Source: Modestobacter roseus (GTDB lineage Bacteria > Actinomycetota > Actinomycetes > Mycobacteriales > Geodermatophilaceae). From it: a stretch of 64,000 nt of DNA. Of this stretch, positions 52,657 through 61,325 are shown piece after piece; within the stretch, counting starts at the first letter, position 1; every line of letters begins with the position of its first letter. A program made the translations under genes and the position numbers. The stretch is taken from the NCBI RefSeq assembly GCF_007994135.1, contig NZ_VLKF01000001.1:3720001-3784000 (forward strand), in the 5' to 3' direction. The notes under the pieces are model-generated. The model had not been told where the DNA came from. It saw only the letters and a list, made by a program, of their open reading frames with translations, and made no database searches.

Positions 52657-54543
52657 TCAGAGCAGGTCGAACTCGTTGTGGGTGGCCCCGCCGGCGAGCA
52701 GCGCGTAGCCAGGGCCCCGGTCGAAGAACGGCTCGACCTCCGGGCGCCCGGCCCGCAGCGTCGCCCGCAGCTCGACGGTGGCCGCCTCGTCGGCGGTGCC
52801 GTCGTCCCGGACGACGACGCCGTAGTCCTCGCGTGCGCCGGCGACGCTCACCTTGTGCCACGCGATGTCGCGCAGCACCTCGGCGACCGGCCGGTCCAGC
52901 GGGTCGCCCCAGCCGCCGCCGCCCGTCGTCCGCACCCGCACGACGGTGCCGGCCTTCAACGGCTCGGCGTCGGCCAGCGCGTCGACCTCGTGCTCGTCGG
53001 GCCCGCCGGGGTCGACGGTGATGGAGAACGGCCGCCCGGCCTTGCCGCCCTTCACCCCCCAGCAGGACAGGATCGAGCGGTCGGCGATGGACATGAAGTG
53101 CGCGTCGCGGAGCACCCGGATGTCCTTCTCGTAGCCGCAGCCGCCGCGGTACCGCCCGGGCCCGCCGGAGTCCACCGCCAGCGCCAGCCGCTCGATCCGC
53201 AGCGGGAACCGGGACTCGGTGAACTCCGTCGGCAGGTTCCGGGAGTCCGGGACGACGTGGATGGTGTCCTCGCCGTCGGCGTAGTACCGCCCGCCCGAGC
53301 CGCCACCGAGCACCTCGCGCATCAGGTACGGCTCGCCGTTGGCGTCGGTGCCGTAGACGCCGGTGTAGCGGATCGTCTCCTGGTCGGCGGGCATCCTCCC
53401 CCCGGTGGCCTTGGCCAGCACCCCGGCCAGCACGCCGAGCAGCCGCAGGATCACGAAGGTCCGGGCGTTGGTGGGCGCCGGGAAGATCGGGGTCAGCAGG
53501 GTGCCCTTCTCCGGGAACCGCATCTCGATCAGCGGCACGACGCCCTCGTTGACGTCCAGCTGGGCCATCCGCTCCGGCGTCTCGGCCAGGTTGCGCAGGA
53601 TCGGCGCCAGCCACTTCTTCAGGAAGTTGCCGTCGGCGTAGTCGCCGCAGTGGTTGATCGGGCCCTTGGCCTGCGGGCCGGTGCCGGTGAAGTCGATGAC
53701 CAGCGGGACGTCCTTGCTGGAGTCCATGGTCAGCGTGATGCGCTGCCGGTGCAGCTGCGGCTCCTCGACGCCGTCGTGCTCGGCGTAGTCCTCCCAGACG
53801 TAGGAGCCGTCGGGGATCTGGGACAGGATCTCCCGCCGGTACACCTCGGTGGAGCTGCTCAGGATCGCCTCGAAGCAGGCCTCCACCGCAGCGACCCCGT
53901 ACCGGTCGAAGAGCTCACCCAGCCGTCGCGCGCCCGCCAGGCAGGCCGAGCACTCGGCGTCCAGGTCGGCGGCGAGCGAGTCGGGCATCCGCGAGTTGCG
54001 GGTCATGATCGTCAGGGCCGCGTCGTTGCGGACTCCGCGGTCCCACAGCTTGATCGGGGGGACCATCAGGCCCTCCTCGAACACGCTGGTCGCCGCGCTC
54101 GGCATGGAGCCGGGCACCGCGCCGCCGATGTCGTCGTGGTGGCCGAACGCCTGCACGAAGGCGACGACGGTCGGGGACCCGTCGACGTCGGCGAACACCG
54201 GCACCGTCACGCACAGGTCGGGCAGGTGGCCGATCCCGCCCTCGGACAGGTAGACGTCGTTGTGGAAGAAGACGTCGCCGGGGTGCATCGTCGCGATCGG
54301 GTGGTCGCGGACCACCGGCTGCACCAGCGCCGAGTACGAGCGGCCGGTGAGCTTGCGCAGCTGCCGGTCGTGGATGCCGGCCCGGAAGTCGTGCGCGTCC
54401 CGGATCATCGGCGAGCGGGAGGTGCGCCCGATGGACGTCTCGACTTCCTTCTCGATCGCGGCCAGCGTGCCGGCGACGATCTCGACCAGCACCGGGTCGG
54501 CGTCCCCGACCGGGCGGCAATGGCCATTTCTGCCCTCGGTCAT
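52657..54543 (-). CDS. hyuB: hydantoinase B/oxoprolinase-family protein
   Basis: A 628-residue HyuB-type subunit from ATG 54543, overlapping the hyuA stop as ATGA. ADPVLVEIVAGTLAAIEKE at the start, SPMIRDAHDF, GDVFFHNDVYLSEGGIGHLPD, FGHHDDIGGAVPGSMP and the C-terminal TTGGGGWGDPLDRP are the family hallmarks. With HyuA it forms ATP-dependent enzymes cleaving hydantoins or 5-oxoproline, or carboxylating acetone. Residues here do not settle which. No other catabolic gene is adjacent. The protein is slightly longer than usual at the C-terminus. Confidence 0.9.
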   Translation of the reverse strand: MTEGRNGHCRPVGDADPVLVEIVAGTLAAIEKEVETSIGRTSRSPMIRDAHDFRAGIHDRQLRKLTGRSYSALVQPVVRDHPIATMHPGDVFFHNDVYLSEGGIGHLPDLCVTVPVFADVDGSPTVVAFVQAFGHHDDIGGAVPGSMPSAATSVFEEGLMVPPIKLWDRGVRNDAALTIMTRNSRMPDSLAADLDAECSACLAGARRLGELFDRYGVAAVEACFEAILSSSTEVYRREILSQIPDGSYVWEDYAEHDGVEEPQLHRQRITLTMDSSKDVPLVIDFTGTGPQAKGPINHCGDYADGNFLKKWLAPILRNLAETPERMAQLDVNEGVVPLIEMRFPEKGTLLTPIFPAPTNARTFVILRLLGVLAGVLAKATGGRMPADQETIRYTGVYGTDANGEPYLMREVLGGGSGGRYYADGEDTIHVVPDSRNLPTEFTESRFPLRIERLALAVDSGGPGRYRGGCGYEKDIRVLRDAHFMSIADRSILSCWGVKGGKAGRPFSITVDPGGPDEHEVDALADAEPLKAGTVVRVRTTGGGGWGDPLDRPVAEVLRDIAWHKVSVAGAREDYGVVVRDDGTADEAATVELRATLRAGRPEVEPFFDRGPGYALLAGGATHNEFDLL

Positions 54544-56603
54544 CGGGTGGTCTCCTTCGTGAGCAGCAGGTTCCCGAAGCGGTCGACGGTCGCGGCGAAG
54601 CCCGGGTGCACCGGGACGGTGGAGCCGAACTCCTCGACGATCCCCGGGCCGGTCACGACGTCGCCCGGGGAGAGGTCGGGTCGCCAGTACAGCGGCGCCT
54701 CGACCCACTCGTCGAAGTAGACCGGGCGCGACCCGCGGCGCGCGTCCCGGCCGGAGGAGCTGAGCTCGACGATCTCCGGACGGCGGATCGGCCCGATCCC
54801 GCTCACCCGCAGGTTCACCCACTCCACCGCCTGTCGCGGGTCGGTGGCGAAGTCGTAGCCGTAGAGCTGGCGGTGCGCGGCGTGGAAGGCGGTGGCGACG
54901 GCGTCGATCGCGGCGTCGTCCAGCGCGCCGTCGGCGACCGGGACCCGCACCTCGAACGCCTGGCCGACGTAGCGCAGGTCGGCGGTGCGCTGCATCCGCT
55001 GCTGGTCGCGGGCGAAGCCCTCGCCGTCCAGGGCGACCCCGGCCTGCCCCTCCAGGTCGGCGAAGGCGGTGGCCAGCGAGGCGGGGGAGACCTCGGCGTG
55101 CCGGGCGACCATCGTCTGCACGTAGTCGTTGCGGACGTCGACGGTGAGCAGCCCGAAGGCGCTGACGTTGCCGGGGTTCGGCGGCACCAGCGTGCGGGGC
55201 AGGCCGAGCACGTCCATCAGCCGGCAGGCCAGCAGCGAGCCGGAGCCACCGAAGGTGGTGAGGGTGAAGTCGCGGACGTCGAGCCCGCGGGCGACGGTGA
55301 CCTGGCGCAGCGCGTTGGCCTGGTTCCAGGCGGAGATCTCCAGGATCCCGGTGGCCAGCGCCTCGACCGTCAACCCGAGCTTCCCGCCGAGCTGCTCCAG
55401 CCCGGCCCGGGCCGCGTCGACCGACAGCGGGATCTCGCCACCCAGCAGGTGCGGGGGGATCCGGCCGAGGACCACGTGCGCGTCGGTGACCGTGGGCTGC
55501 TCGCCGCCGTTGGCGTAGCAGATCGGTCCGGGGTCGGCCCCGGCCGACGTCGGCCCGACCTTGAGCGTGCCCTCGGGCGACAGCCAGGCGATCGAGCCGC
55601 CGCCGGCGCCGACGGTGACCACGTCGATCATCGGGATCTTGGACGGGTAGTCGCCGACCGAGCCCTCGGTGGTCAGCGTCGGCTCGCCGTCGATGACCAC
55701 GGTGACGTCGGTGGAGGTGCCGCCGCCGTCGCAGGTGAGCACCCGGTCGAACCCGGCGGTGCCGGCGATCAGCGCGGCGCCCAGGGCGCCGGCGGCCGGG
55801 CCGGAGAGCATCGTGGTGATCGGCTGGTGCACCACCTCCGACGCGCTGAGCACCCCGCCGTTGCTCTTCATCACGTAGAACGGCACGCCGGGGGCGATCT
55901 CGTCCAGCCGGCGGCGGATGTTGCTGACGTACGCGCCGACCTTCGGCTTCACCGCGGCGTCGACCAGCGTGGTCACCGAGCGCTCGTACTCGCGGTACTC
56001 GCGCAGCACCTGGGAGCTGATCGACACCACGGCGCCCGGATGTTCCACGTGGAGCACGTCGAGCATCGCCCGCTCGTGCGCGTCGTCCGCGTAGGAGTGC
56101 AGGAAGCAGACGCCGATGGTGGTGATCCCGGCGTCCCGGAAGAACCGCGCGGCCGCGACGGCGTCCTCGCGGGAGAAGGGCCGCACCTCGGCGCCCGAGA
56201 CGTCGAGCCGCCCGCCCACCGTGCGGACCAGGTCGGCCGGCACGATCCGCGGCGGCTTGACCCAGAAGTAGCTGTTGCCGTAGCCGTCGGGCACAGACTG
56301 CCGGGCGATCTCCAGCACCGACCCGTAGCCCTCGGTGGTGATGAAGCCGATCTGGTCCAGCTTGCCCTCGAGCAGCTGGTTGGTGGCCACCGTCGTCCCG
56401 TGGCTGACCGCGGTGACCGCGGCGCCGTCCAGGCCGAGCTGGCCCAGCACCTTCCGCACGCCGGCGAGGAAACCCTCGGCCGGGTCACTGGGTGTGGACG
56501 GCGTCTTGGTCGTGGCGACCTCGCCGGTCTCCTCGTCGACGGCGACGACGTCGGTGAACGTGCCCCCGGTGTCGATCCCGATGCGTACCCGGCGCCCGCT
56601 CAT
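54540..56603 (-). CDS. hyuA: hydantoinase A/oxoprolinase-family protein
   Basis: A 687-residue ASKHA-fold ATPase subunit. The phosphate-1 motif IGIDTGGTFTDVVAVD is at residues 8-23. VSHGTTVATNQLLEGK, LSGPAAGALGAA, CDGGGTSTDVTVV, TVGAGGGSIAW, GPTSAGADPGP and FGGSGSLLACRL follow in family order. The size fits N-methylhydantoinase/acetone-carboxylase beta-type subunits rather than the fused oxoprolinase. It activates the substrate by phosphorylation for HyuB. Coupled to hyuB downstream. Regulation is not visible. Confidence 0.9.
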   Translation of the reverse strand: MSGRRVRIGIDTGGTFTDVVAVDEETGEVATTKTPSTPSDPAEGFLAGVRKVLGQLGLDGAAVTAVSHGTTVATNQLLEGKLDQIGFITTEGYGSVLEIARQSVPDGYGNSYFWVKPPRIVPADLVRTVGGRLDVSGAEVRPFSREDAVAAARFFRDAGITTIGVCFLHSYADDAHERAMLDVLHVEHPGAVVSISSQVLREYREYERSVTTLVDAAVKPKVGAYVSNIRRRLDEIAPGVPFYVMKSNGGVLSASEVVHQPITTMLSGPAAGALGAALIAGTAGFDRVLTCDGGGTSTDVTVVIDGEPTLTTEGSVGDYPSKIPMIDVVTVGAGGGSIAWLSPEGTLKVGPTSAGADPGPICYANGGEQPTVTDAHVVLGRIPPHLLGGEIPLSVDAARAGLEQLGGKLGLTVEALATGILEISAWNQANALRQVTVARGLDVRDFTLTTFGGSGSLLACRLMDVLGLPRTLVPPNPGNVSAFGLLTVDVRNDYVQTMVARHAEVSPASLATAFADLEGQAGVALDGEGFARDQQRMQRTADLRYVGQAFEVRVPVADGALDDAAIDAVATAFHAAHRQLYGYDFATDPRQAVEWVNLRVSGIGPIRRPEIVELSSSGRDARRGSRPVYFDEWVEAPLYWRPDLSPGDVVTGPGIVEEFGSTVPVHPGFAATVDRFGNLLLTKETTR

Positions 56604-56726
56604 GCCGGGAAACCTTAGCGGTGAGATACCTGCCCGGGAAGCCTCTCGGGGCCCGCTGTCCGCTCATCGGTGAACTGCCGGGGGAGACGGTGCATCGCGA
56701 CTGGTCCCGTGGGGCAACGAACGTGC

Positions 56727-57236
56727 ATGGACATCACCGAGATCATCCTCCACCAGCACGACGAGCAGCGGCGCATGTTCGCCTACCTCGACGAGATGCC
56801 CCGCGGCGACAACGAGGCGCTCCGCGCCATGTGGGACCGGCTCGCGGCCTTCCTCGAGGTGCACGCCGAGGGCGAGGAGAAGTACTTCTACCCGCAGGTG
56901 CTGAAGCTCGGGAAGGGCAACCCCGACGGCGGCGTGCACGACGAGGTCGAGGACGCGGTCTCCGACCACAACGAGATCCGGGACGCCGTCCGGAAGACGC
57001 AGGACCACCAGGTGGGCACCGACGAGTGGTGGACGGCGGTGTGGGAGGCGCGCAAGGCCAACGACGACCACATGGCCGAGGAGGAGCGGGAGGACCTGCT
57101 GGACTTCCGGCACCACGCCGACCTGCAGACCCGGCACGACATCGCGGTGCAGTTCCTGACCTACGAGGCGCAGCACGCCGCCGGCATCCCGATCCGGGAC
57201 AAGGACCCGGAGGAGTACATCGATGCCCACAGCTGA
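56727..57236 (+). CDS. hemerythrin/HHE domain protein
   Basis: A 169-residue four-helix protein. His and acidic ligands expected for a di-iron site are seen in ILHQHDEQRRMF, HAEGEEKYFYP, VSDHNEIRDAV and NDDHMAEEEREDL. Bacterial HHE proteins bind oxygen or protect against oxidative and nitrosative stress. The N-terminus (MDITEIILHQHDEQ) fits the ATG used. It overlaps the VOC-family gene by 14 bases. Confidence 0.9.
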   Translation: MDITEIILHQHDEQRRMFAYLDEMPRGDNEALRAMWDRLAAFLEVHAEGEEKYFYPQVLKLGKGNPDGGVHDEVEDAVSDHNEIRDAVRKTQDHQVGTDEWWTAVWEARKANDDHMAEEEREDLLDFRHHADLQTRHDIAVQFLTYEAQHAAGIPIRDKDPEEYIDAHS

Positions 57237-57612
57237 GGTGCCCGGCCGGCCGCGGGCGACGCTGACCGCCACCGTGCTCGACACCCCGGATCCGCGCGGG
57301 CTGGCCCGGTTCTACGCCGCGCTGCTCGACTGGCCGATCGGCACCGACGACCCGGAGTGGGTCACGCTGGCACCGGGTGGGCCGGGGCTGTCGTTCCAGC
57401 TGGAGCCGGACCACGTGCCGCCGGTCTGGCCGGCCGGCAACGGCGACCCGCGGATGCAGGCGCACCTGGACATCGCTGTCGACGACCTGGCGGCCGCGAG
57501 CGCCCGTGCGCAGTCGCTCGGCGCGACGGAGGCCGCCTTCCAGCCGCAGGAGCACGTCCGGGTGCACCTCGACCCCGCCGGTCACCCGTTCTGCCTGTAC
57601 CTGCCGGAGTGA
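57223..57612 (+). CDS. VOC/glyoxalase-family protein
   Basis: A 129-residue protein with the two beta-alpha-beta-beta-beta halves of the VOC fold. The first half has TVLDTPDPRGLARFYAALLDWPIG. The second begins AHLDIAVDDLAAASARAQSLGA and ends PAGHPFCLYLP. The His of AHLDI and a late acidic residue could bind metal. It is a common actinobacterial glyoxalase-like group with unknown substrate. It starts inside the hemerythrin gene and is probably cotranslated. Confidence 0.87.
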   Translation: MPTAEVPGRPRATLTATVLDTPDPRGLARFYAALLDWPIGTDDPEWVTLAPGGPGLSFQLEPDHVPPVWPAGNGDPRMQAHLDIAVDDLAAASARAQSLGATEAAFQPQEHVRVHLDPAGHPFCLYLPE

Positions 57613-57615
57613 GCG

Positions 57616-57651
57616 GGTCGGGCCTCGGGAAACGGTCCCGAGGCCCCGACC
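57616..57651. terminator. bidirectional hairpin terminator
   Basis: GGTCGGGCCTCGGGA pairs with TCCCGAGGCCCCGACC with a single bulged base and a 5-base loop. It fills the gap between the VOC gene and the convergent lipoprotein gene. Confidence 0.75.
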
Positions 57652-57659
57652 GCGGCGAC

Positions 57660-58250
57660 TCAGTCGTTGTCGAGGTCCTCGTCCGGGTCGGGGAAGCTGT
57701 AGGTCTCGCTCGGCTCGTCGCCCGGGGCCGCCACCATCGCCTCGACGGTGATCTCGCGGGCGTCCTCGAAGACCAGGGTCACCGGGATCGACTGCGACGA
57801 CCGCAGCGACTCGGTCAGCTCCAGGAGCGTGACCGACGGCGAGCCCTCGGCGCCCACGTACACGTTGGCGTTCGGCGGTACCTCGATGGCCAGCGCGTCC
57901 TCACCGGCGGCCTCCCCGCCGGAGCTGACCGCGTCGGCGAAGTCCTCCCCGGTGACGTCGACGAGCGTGACCGGGTCGGTGCCGGTGTTGGTGATCGCGA
58001 AGAACAGGCTGGCGTCCTCGCCCACCTCGTACTGGCCGTCCACGGGGAACTCGAGGTGGACGCCGACCACCTCGACGTCGCTGTCCACCTGCTCATTGGG
58101 GCCGACGGCCCCGCCCTCCACCGTGGGGACGTCGTCCTGGGTGGGCAGCTCGTCCTCGTTGCCGCACCCGGCCAGGGCGATCGGGACGGCGGCGGCGGCG
58201 GCGAACCAGGCTCGGCTGCGGTGGCGGCGGACGGGTGTGCTGGTGGACAT
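57660..58250 (-). CDS. lipoprotein, LpqE/PCuAC-like
   Basis: A 196-residue predicted lipoprotein. A basic start and [15 protein letters not shown] give the lipobox with Cys29. The mature part has an immunoglobulin-like pattern ([39 protein letters not shown], then [19 protein letters not shown]), like mycobacterial LpqE and the PCuAC copper chaperones. The Met/His copper ligands of true PCuAC are not seen. It ends in an acidic tail. GGAGAG precedes the ATG. Function unknown. Confidence 0.8.
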   Translation of the reverse strand: MSTSTPVRRHRSRAWFAAAAAVPIALAGCGNEDELPTQDDVPTVEGGAVGPNEQVDSDVEVVGVHLEFPVDGQYEVGEDASLFFAITNTGTDPVTLVDVTGEDFADAVSSGGEAAGEDALAIEVPPNANVYVGAEGSPSVTLLELTESLRSSQSIPVTLVFEDAREITVEAMVAAPGDEPSETYSFPDPDEDLDND

Positions 58251-58590
58251 GCGCTCTCCTCTGCGGGCATCCCCCGGTCGACCACCTGGAGCGTGGTCCG
58301 ACCGATGCCCGCCGGCGCGCGGCCGGCGGTGCCAAGGCTCAGGGACCCGGCGATCTGCCGGTTTCCGAGCCCCTACCCGCCGGCCGCGCTCGTCCGACAG
58401 ATGTCACAAGACTGTGATGTGCCGGTGCCGGTGCCGGTGCCGTGGATCGGGGCCGCCCTTTCCGGAACCGCTTGATCCGGGTGGTCATGTCGCCGGCCGG
58501 GGCGACCGATGTCCCGGGCGGCCGCAGACCGCCGCCGGCCGAGGAGCGCCGGCGGGCCACCGATCCCGCCCGTTCCCGGAGGAACCCCGC
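58251..58590. other. divergent regulatory region upstream of the fourth chemoreceptor
   Basis: This 340-base gap contains no supported gene. It holds a 14-base palindrome TCACA-AGAC-TGTGA (58404-58417), four copies of GTGCCG (58419-58442) and, at the right end, a GGAGGA ribosome site nine bases before the receptor ATG. The palindrome is the best candidate operator. The left part serves as leader of the lipoprotein gene. Confidence 0.45.
58419..58442. repeat. GTGCCG hexamer, four tandem copies
   Basis: Four perfect GTGCCG units follow the palindrome in the receptor upstream region. Such a simple repeat can vary in copy number by slippage. Confidence 0.8.
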
Positions 58591-60237
58591 ATGACCACCG
58601 ACCACGACACCGAAACCGGATCACCCGGTCCCCGCCCCGGGCCCGGGCTGAGGTGGGGGGACCTGAGCGTCCGGATCAAGGTGCTCACGGCGGTGGTGGC
58701 CGCGGTGACCGTGGCGGCCCTCGTCGGAGTCATGGGGATCGCGGCCCAGCAGTCGAGCGCGGACCGGACCCAGCGGCTCTACGAGCAGAACCTGGTCGAG
58801 GGGGTGACCCTGGCCACCGGCATGCGCGGGATCCTCAAGGACACCCAGATCGCCAACCGCAACGCGATCCTCGAAGCCACGCCGGCGGAGACGACGGAGG
58901 AGCTGGAGCGGCTGACCGGGCTGCTGGACTCGTTCGAGACGACGGTGGCGTCCTACACCGAGTCGAACATGACGCCGGAGAAGCAGGCGCTGGCCGACGA
59001 GGCGCTGGAGCAGTACCGCGCCTACCAGCAGGGCATCAGCACCCTGCTGGCGCCCCTGGCGCTGGCCGACGACGTCGCGGGCTGGCGCCTCGTCAACGAG
59101 ACCCAGGTCGGGCAGTTCAGTGACGCGACGCTCGTCAGCCTCAACGCCATCGTGGCGGCCGAGACCGAGGAGGCCCAGGCGGCCGCCGAGGCAGCGGCCG
59201 CGGACGCCGCGCAGCAGCGGACGATCTCCCTCGTGCTGTTGGCGCTCGGTGCCGCAGGAGCCCTGGCCCTCGGGCTGGTCGTGGCCAACGGCATCGCACG
59301 CGCGGCCTCGCGGGTGCAGGAGGTGGCAGCTGCGCTGGCCGCCGGTGACCTCACCCGGTCCAGCGGCCTCACCACCCGCGACGAGCTCGGCCGGATGGGC
59401 GCCTCGCTGGACACGGCCGTGGCCGACCTCCGTGGGCTGATGGCCTCGGTCGTCGCCTCGGCCGACGCCGTGGCGGCCTCGTCGGAGGAGCTGTCGGCGT
59501 CCTCGGCGCAGATCTCTGCATCCGCCGAGGAGACGTCGGCGCAGTCCGGTGTCGTGTCCACGGCCGCCGAGGAGGTGTCCCGCAGCGTCGCCACCGTCGC
59601 GGCGGGCGCCGAGCAGATGGGCGCCTCCATCCGGGAGATCTCGCAGAACGCCAACGAGGCGGCCCGGGTGGCCTCCGGCGCGGTGTCCGAGGCCGAGTCG
59701 ACCAACGCGACCATCACCAAGCTCGGGGAGTCGTCGAAGGAGATCGGTGACGTCATCCGGGTGATCACCTCGATCGCGGAGCAGACGAACCTGCTGGCGC
59801 TGAACGCGACGATCGAGGCGGCGCGGGCCGGTGAGGCGGGCAAGGGCTTCGCGGTGGTCGCCACCGAGGTCAAGGACCTCGCGCAGGAGACCGCCAAGGC
59901 GACCGAGGACATCGCCCGCCGGGTCGAGGCCATCCAGGGCGACACGACAGGAGCCGTGGACGCCATCGGCCGGATCAGCGAGATCATCGGGCGGATCAAC
60001 GACTTCCAGCTCACCATCGCCAGCGCCGTCGAGGAGCAGACCGCCACCACCCAGGAGATGTCCCGGTCGGTGCAGGAGGCCGCCGCCGGGTCGACGGAGA
60101 TCGCGGCCAACATCACCGGCGTCTCCACCGCCGCGGAGTCCACCACCCAGGCCCTCGGCCAGACCCGGGTCGCGGTGGAGGAGCTGTCCCGGATGGCCAC
60201 CGACCTGCGGAGCACGGTCGGCCGGTTCACCTACTGA
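58591..60237 (+). CDS. methyl-accepting chemotaxis protein, four-helix-bundle sensor
   Basis: A 548-residue receptor. The N-terminal cytoplasmic stretch is Gly/Pro-rich, and the first membrane helix is near residues 30-52. A helical sensor follows with [34 protein letters not shown], typical of 4HB_MCP domains. A second helix lies near 212-232, then HAMP (GDLTRSSG) and the signalling tip [24 protein letters not shown]. It ends in GRFTY. Its ribosome site GGAGGA is strong, and an 18-bp hairpin follows the stop. It is most like the receptor at 16427. Confidence 0.95.
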   Translation: MTTDHDTETGSPGPRPGPGLRWGDLSVRIKVLTAVVAAVTVAALVGVMGIAAQQSSADRTQRLYEQNLVEGVTLATGMRGILKDTQIANRNAILEATPAETTEELERLTGLLDSFETTVASYTESNMTPEKQALADEALEQYRAYQQGISTLLAPLALADDVAGWRLVNETQVGQFSDATLVSLNAIVAAETEEAQAAAEAAAADAAQQRTISLVLLALGAAGALALGLVVANGIARAASRVQEVAAALAAGDLTRSSGLTTRDELGRMGASLDTAVADLRGLMASVVASADAVAASSEELSASSAQISASAEETSAQSGVVSTAAEEVSRSVATVAAGAEQMGASIREISQNANEAARVASGAVSEAESTNATITKLGESSKEIGDVIRVITSIAEQTNLLALNATIEAARAGEAGKGFAVVATEVKDLAQETAKATEDIARRVEAIQGDTTGAVDAIGRISEIIGRINDFQLTIASAVEEQTATTQEMSRSVQEAAAGSTEIAANITGVSTAAESTTQALGQTRVAVEELSRMATDLRSTVGRFTY

Positions 60238-60260
60238 GGGAGCGGACCCGGCTCGTCGCA

Positions 60261-60300
60261 ACGGACCCCCGGGTCACCGCATGGTGACCCGGGGGTCCGT
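60261..60300. terminator. strong hairpin terminator after the fourth chemoreceptor
   Basis: ACGGACCCCCGGGTCACC and its perfect 18-base complement enclose the loop GCAT. It lies 23 bases after the receptor stop and in front of the convergent hydrolase stop. Confidence 0.85.
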
Positions 60301-60324
60301 CGTCCGGCCGGGAAGCCGCCCCGC

Positions 60325-61200
60325 TCAGCCGATCGCCCGCTCCTGCCCCGGGGGGTCGAGGGGTGCGTTGCGCAGCGCGCCGCCGGTGTGCACCGCTGTG
60401 CCGGCACCGGTGAGCCGGTCGCGCAGGAAGGCCACCACCTCGGCCCGCGCGTCGTGGGTCGGGTGGCCGGGGGTGTCGGCGTCGGGGTGGGTGAGCACGC
60501 TGTGTGCTCCGGTGCCGATGCCGGCGGGGTTGCCGGCGCGGGAGCTGATCACGATCGGCAGCCACCCGTCGCCGAAGGCGGCCCGCAGCGAACGGAACCG
60601 GTCAGGTGGGGACAACCGGTCCTCGCTGAACCGCAGACCCAGCAGGCACAGCCCCTCGCTGCGCACCCGCTCGGCCACCGTGTCGCGCTCCTCGTCGGAC
60701 ATCCCGAGGTCACCGCGTCGTCCGGGGGTGACCCCGAACGGCACCGCCGGCTGGCTGGCCACGGGGGCCAGCACCACCGGCTCGACGGCGGCGGCGAGGG
60801 CGAACCCGCCGCTGAAGCACATGCCGATCACCCCGACGCCGGGGCCACCCGTCCGGTCGTGCAGCCGGCGGGCGACCGCACGGACGTAGCCGGCGACCGG
60901 CCGGTCGGCGCGGGTGGCCAGGGCACGGAACTCCCGGGTGATGCAGGCCCGCGCCGTCGAGGCCAGTGCGTAGCCGGGGGAGAGCGGGCGGCCGGGGTCG
61001 CCGAACAGCGAGATCACGGTGACGGTGAAGCCGGACTCGACCAGGTGGTCGGCCAGCCCCATCACCTCGGGCGTCATGCCCGGGATCTCCGGCAGCAGCA
61101 CCACCCCCGGGCCGGAGCCGCGCGTGAACAGCTGGTGGGTGATGCCGGCGTCGGTGAAGTCCTCGGACGTCCAGCCTGCCAGGGATGACGACTCTGTCAT
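60325..61200 (-). CDS. dienelactone hydrolase-family protein
   Basis: A 291-residue alpha/beta hydrolase from ATG 61200. VVLLPEIPGMTPEVMGLADHL carries the Glu of the dienelactone-hydrolase switch (Glu38). The nucleophile is Cys128 in VIGMCFSGGFAL, and a late His lies in GAHSVLTHPDA. A Cys nucleophile rather than Ser marks the DLH family, which opens dienelactones from chlorocatechol breakdown or acts on related lactones. No aromatic pathway genes are adjacent. It faces the molybdoenzyme gene divergently. Confidence 0.88.
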   Translation of the reverse strand: MTESSSLAGWTSEDFTDAGITHQLFTRGSGPGVVLLPEIPGMTPEVMGLADHLVESGFTVTVISLFGDPGRPLSPGYALASTARACITREFRALATRADRPVAGYVRAVARRLHDRTGGPGVGVIGMCFSGGFALAAAVEPVVLAPVASQPAVPFGVTPGRRGDLGMSDEERDTVAERVRSEGLCLLGLRFSEDRLSPPDRFRSLRAAFGDGWLPIVISSRAGNPAGIGTGAHSVLTHPDADTPGHPTHDARAEVVAFLRDRLTGAGTAVHTGGALRNAPLDPPGQERAIG

Positions 61201-61325
61201 CGGTCGATCGTGGAGCACGCGGACCCGTTCGGTCGAGCCCGGTCCGCACGAGCCGTCGCATGACGATCCCGAGTCGTTTCCGGTCCGGTTGTGTCCCACC
61301 GGCCGCGGCGGGTCAGCCTCGGGGC

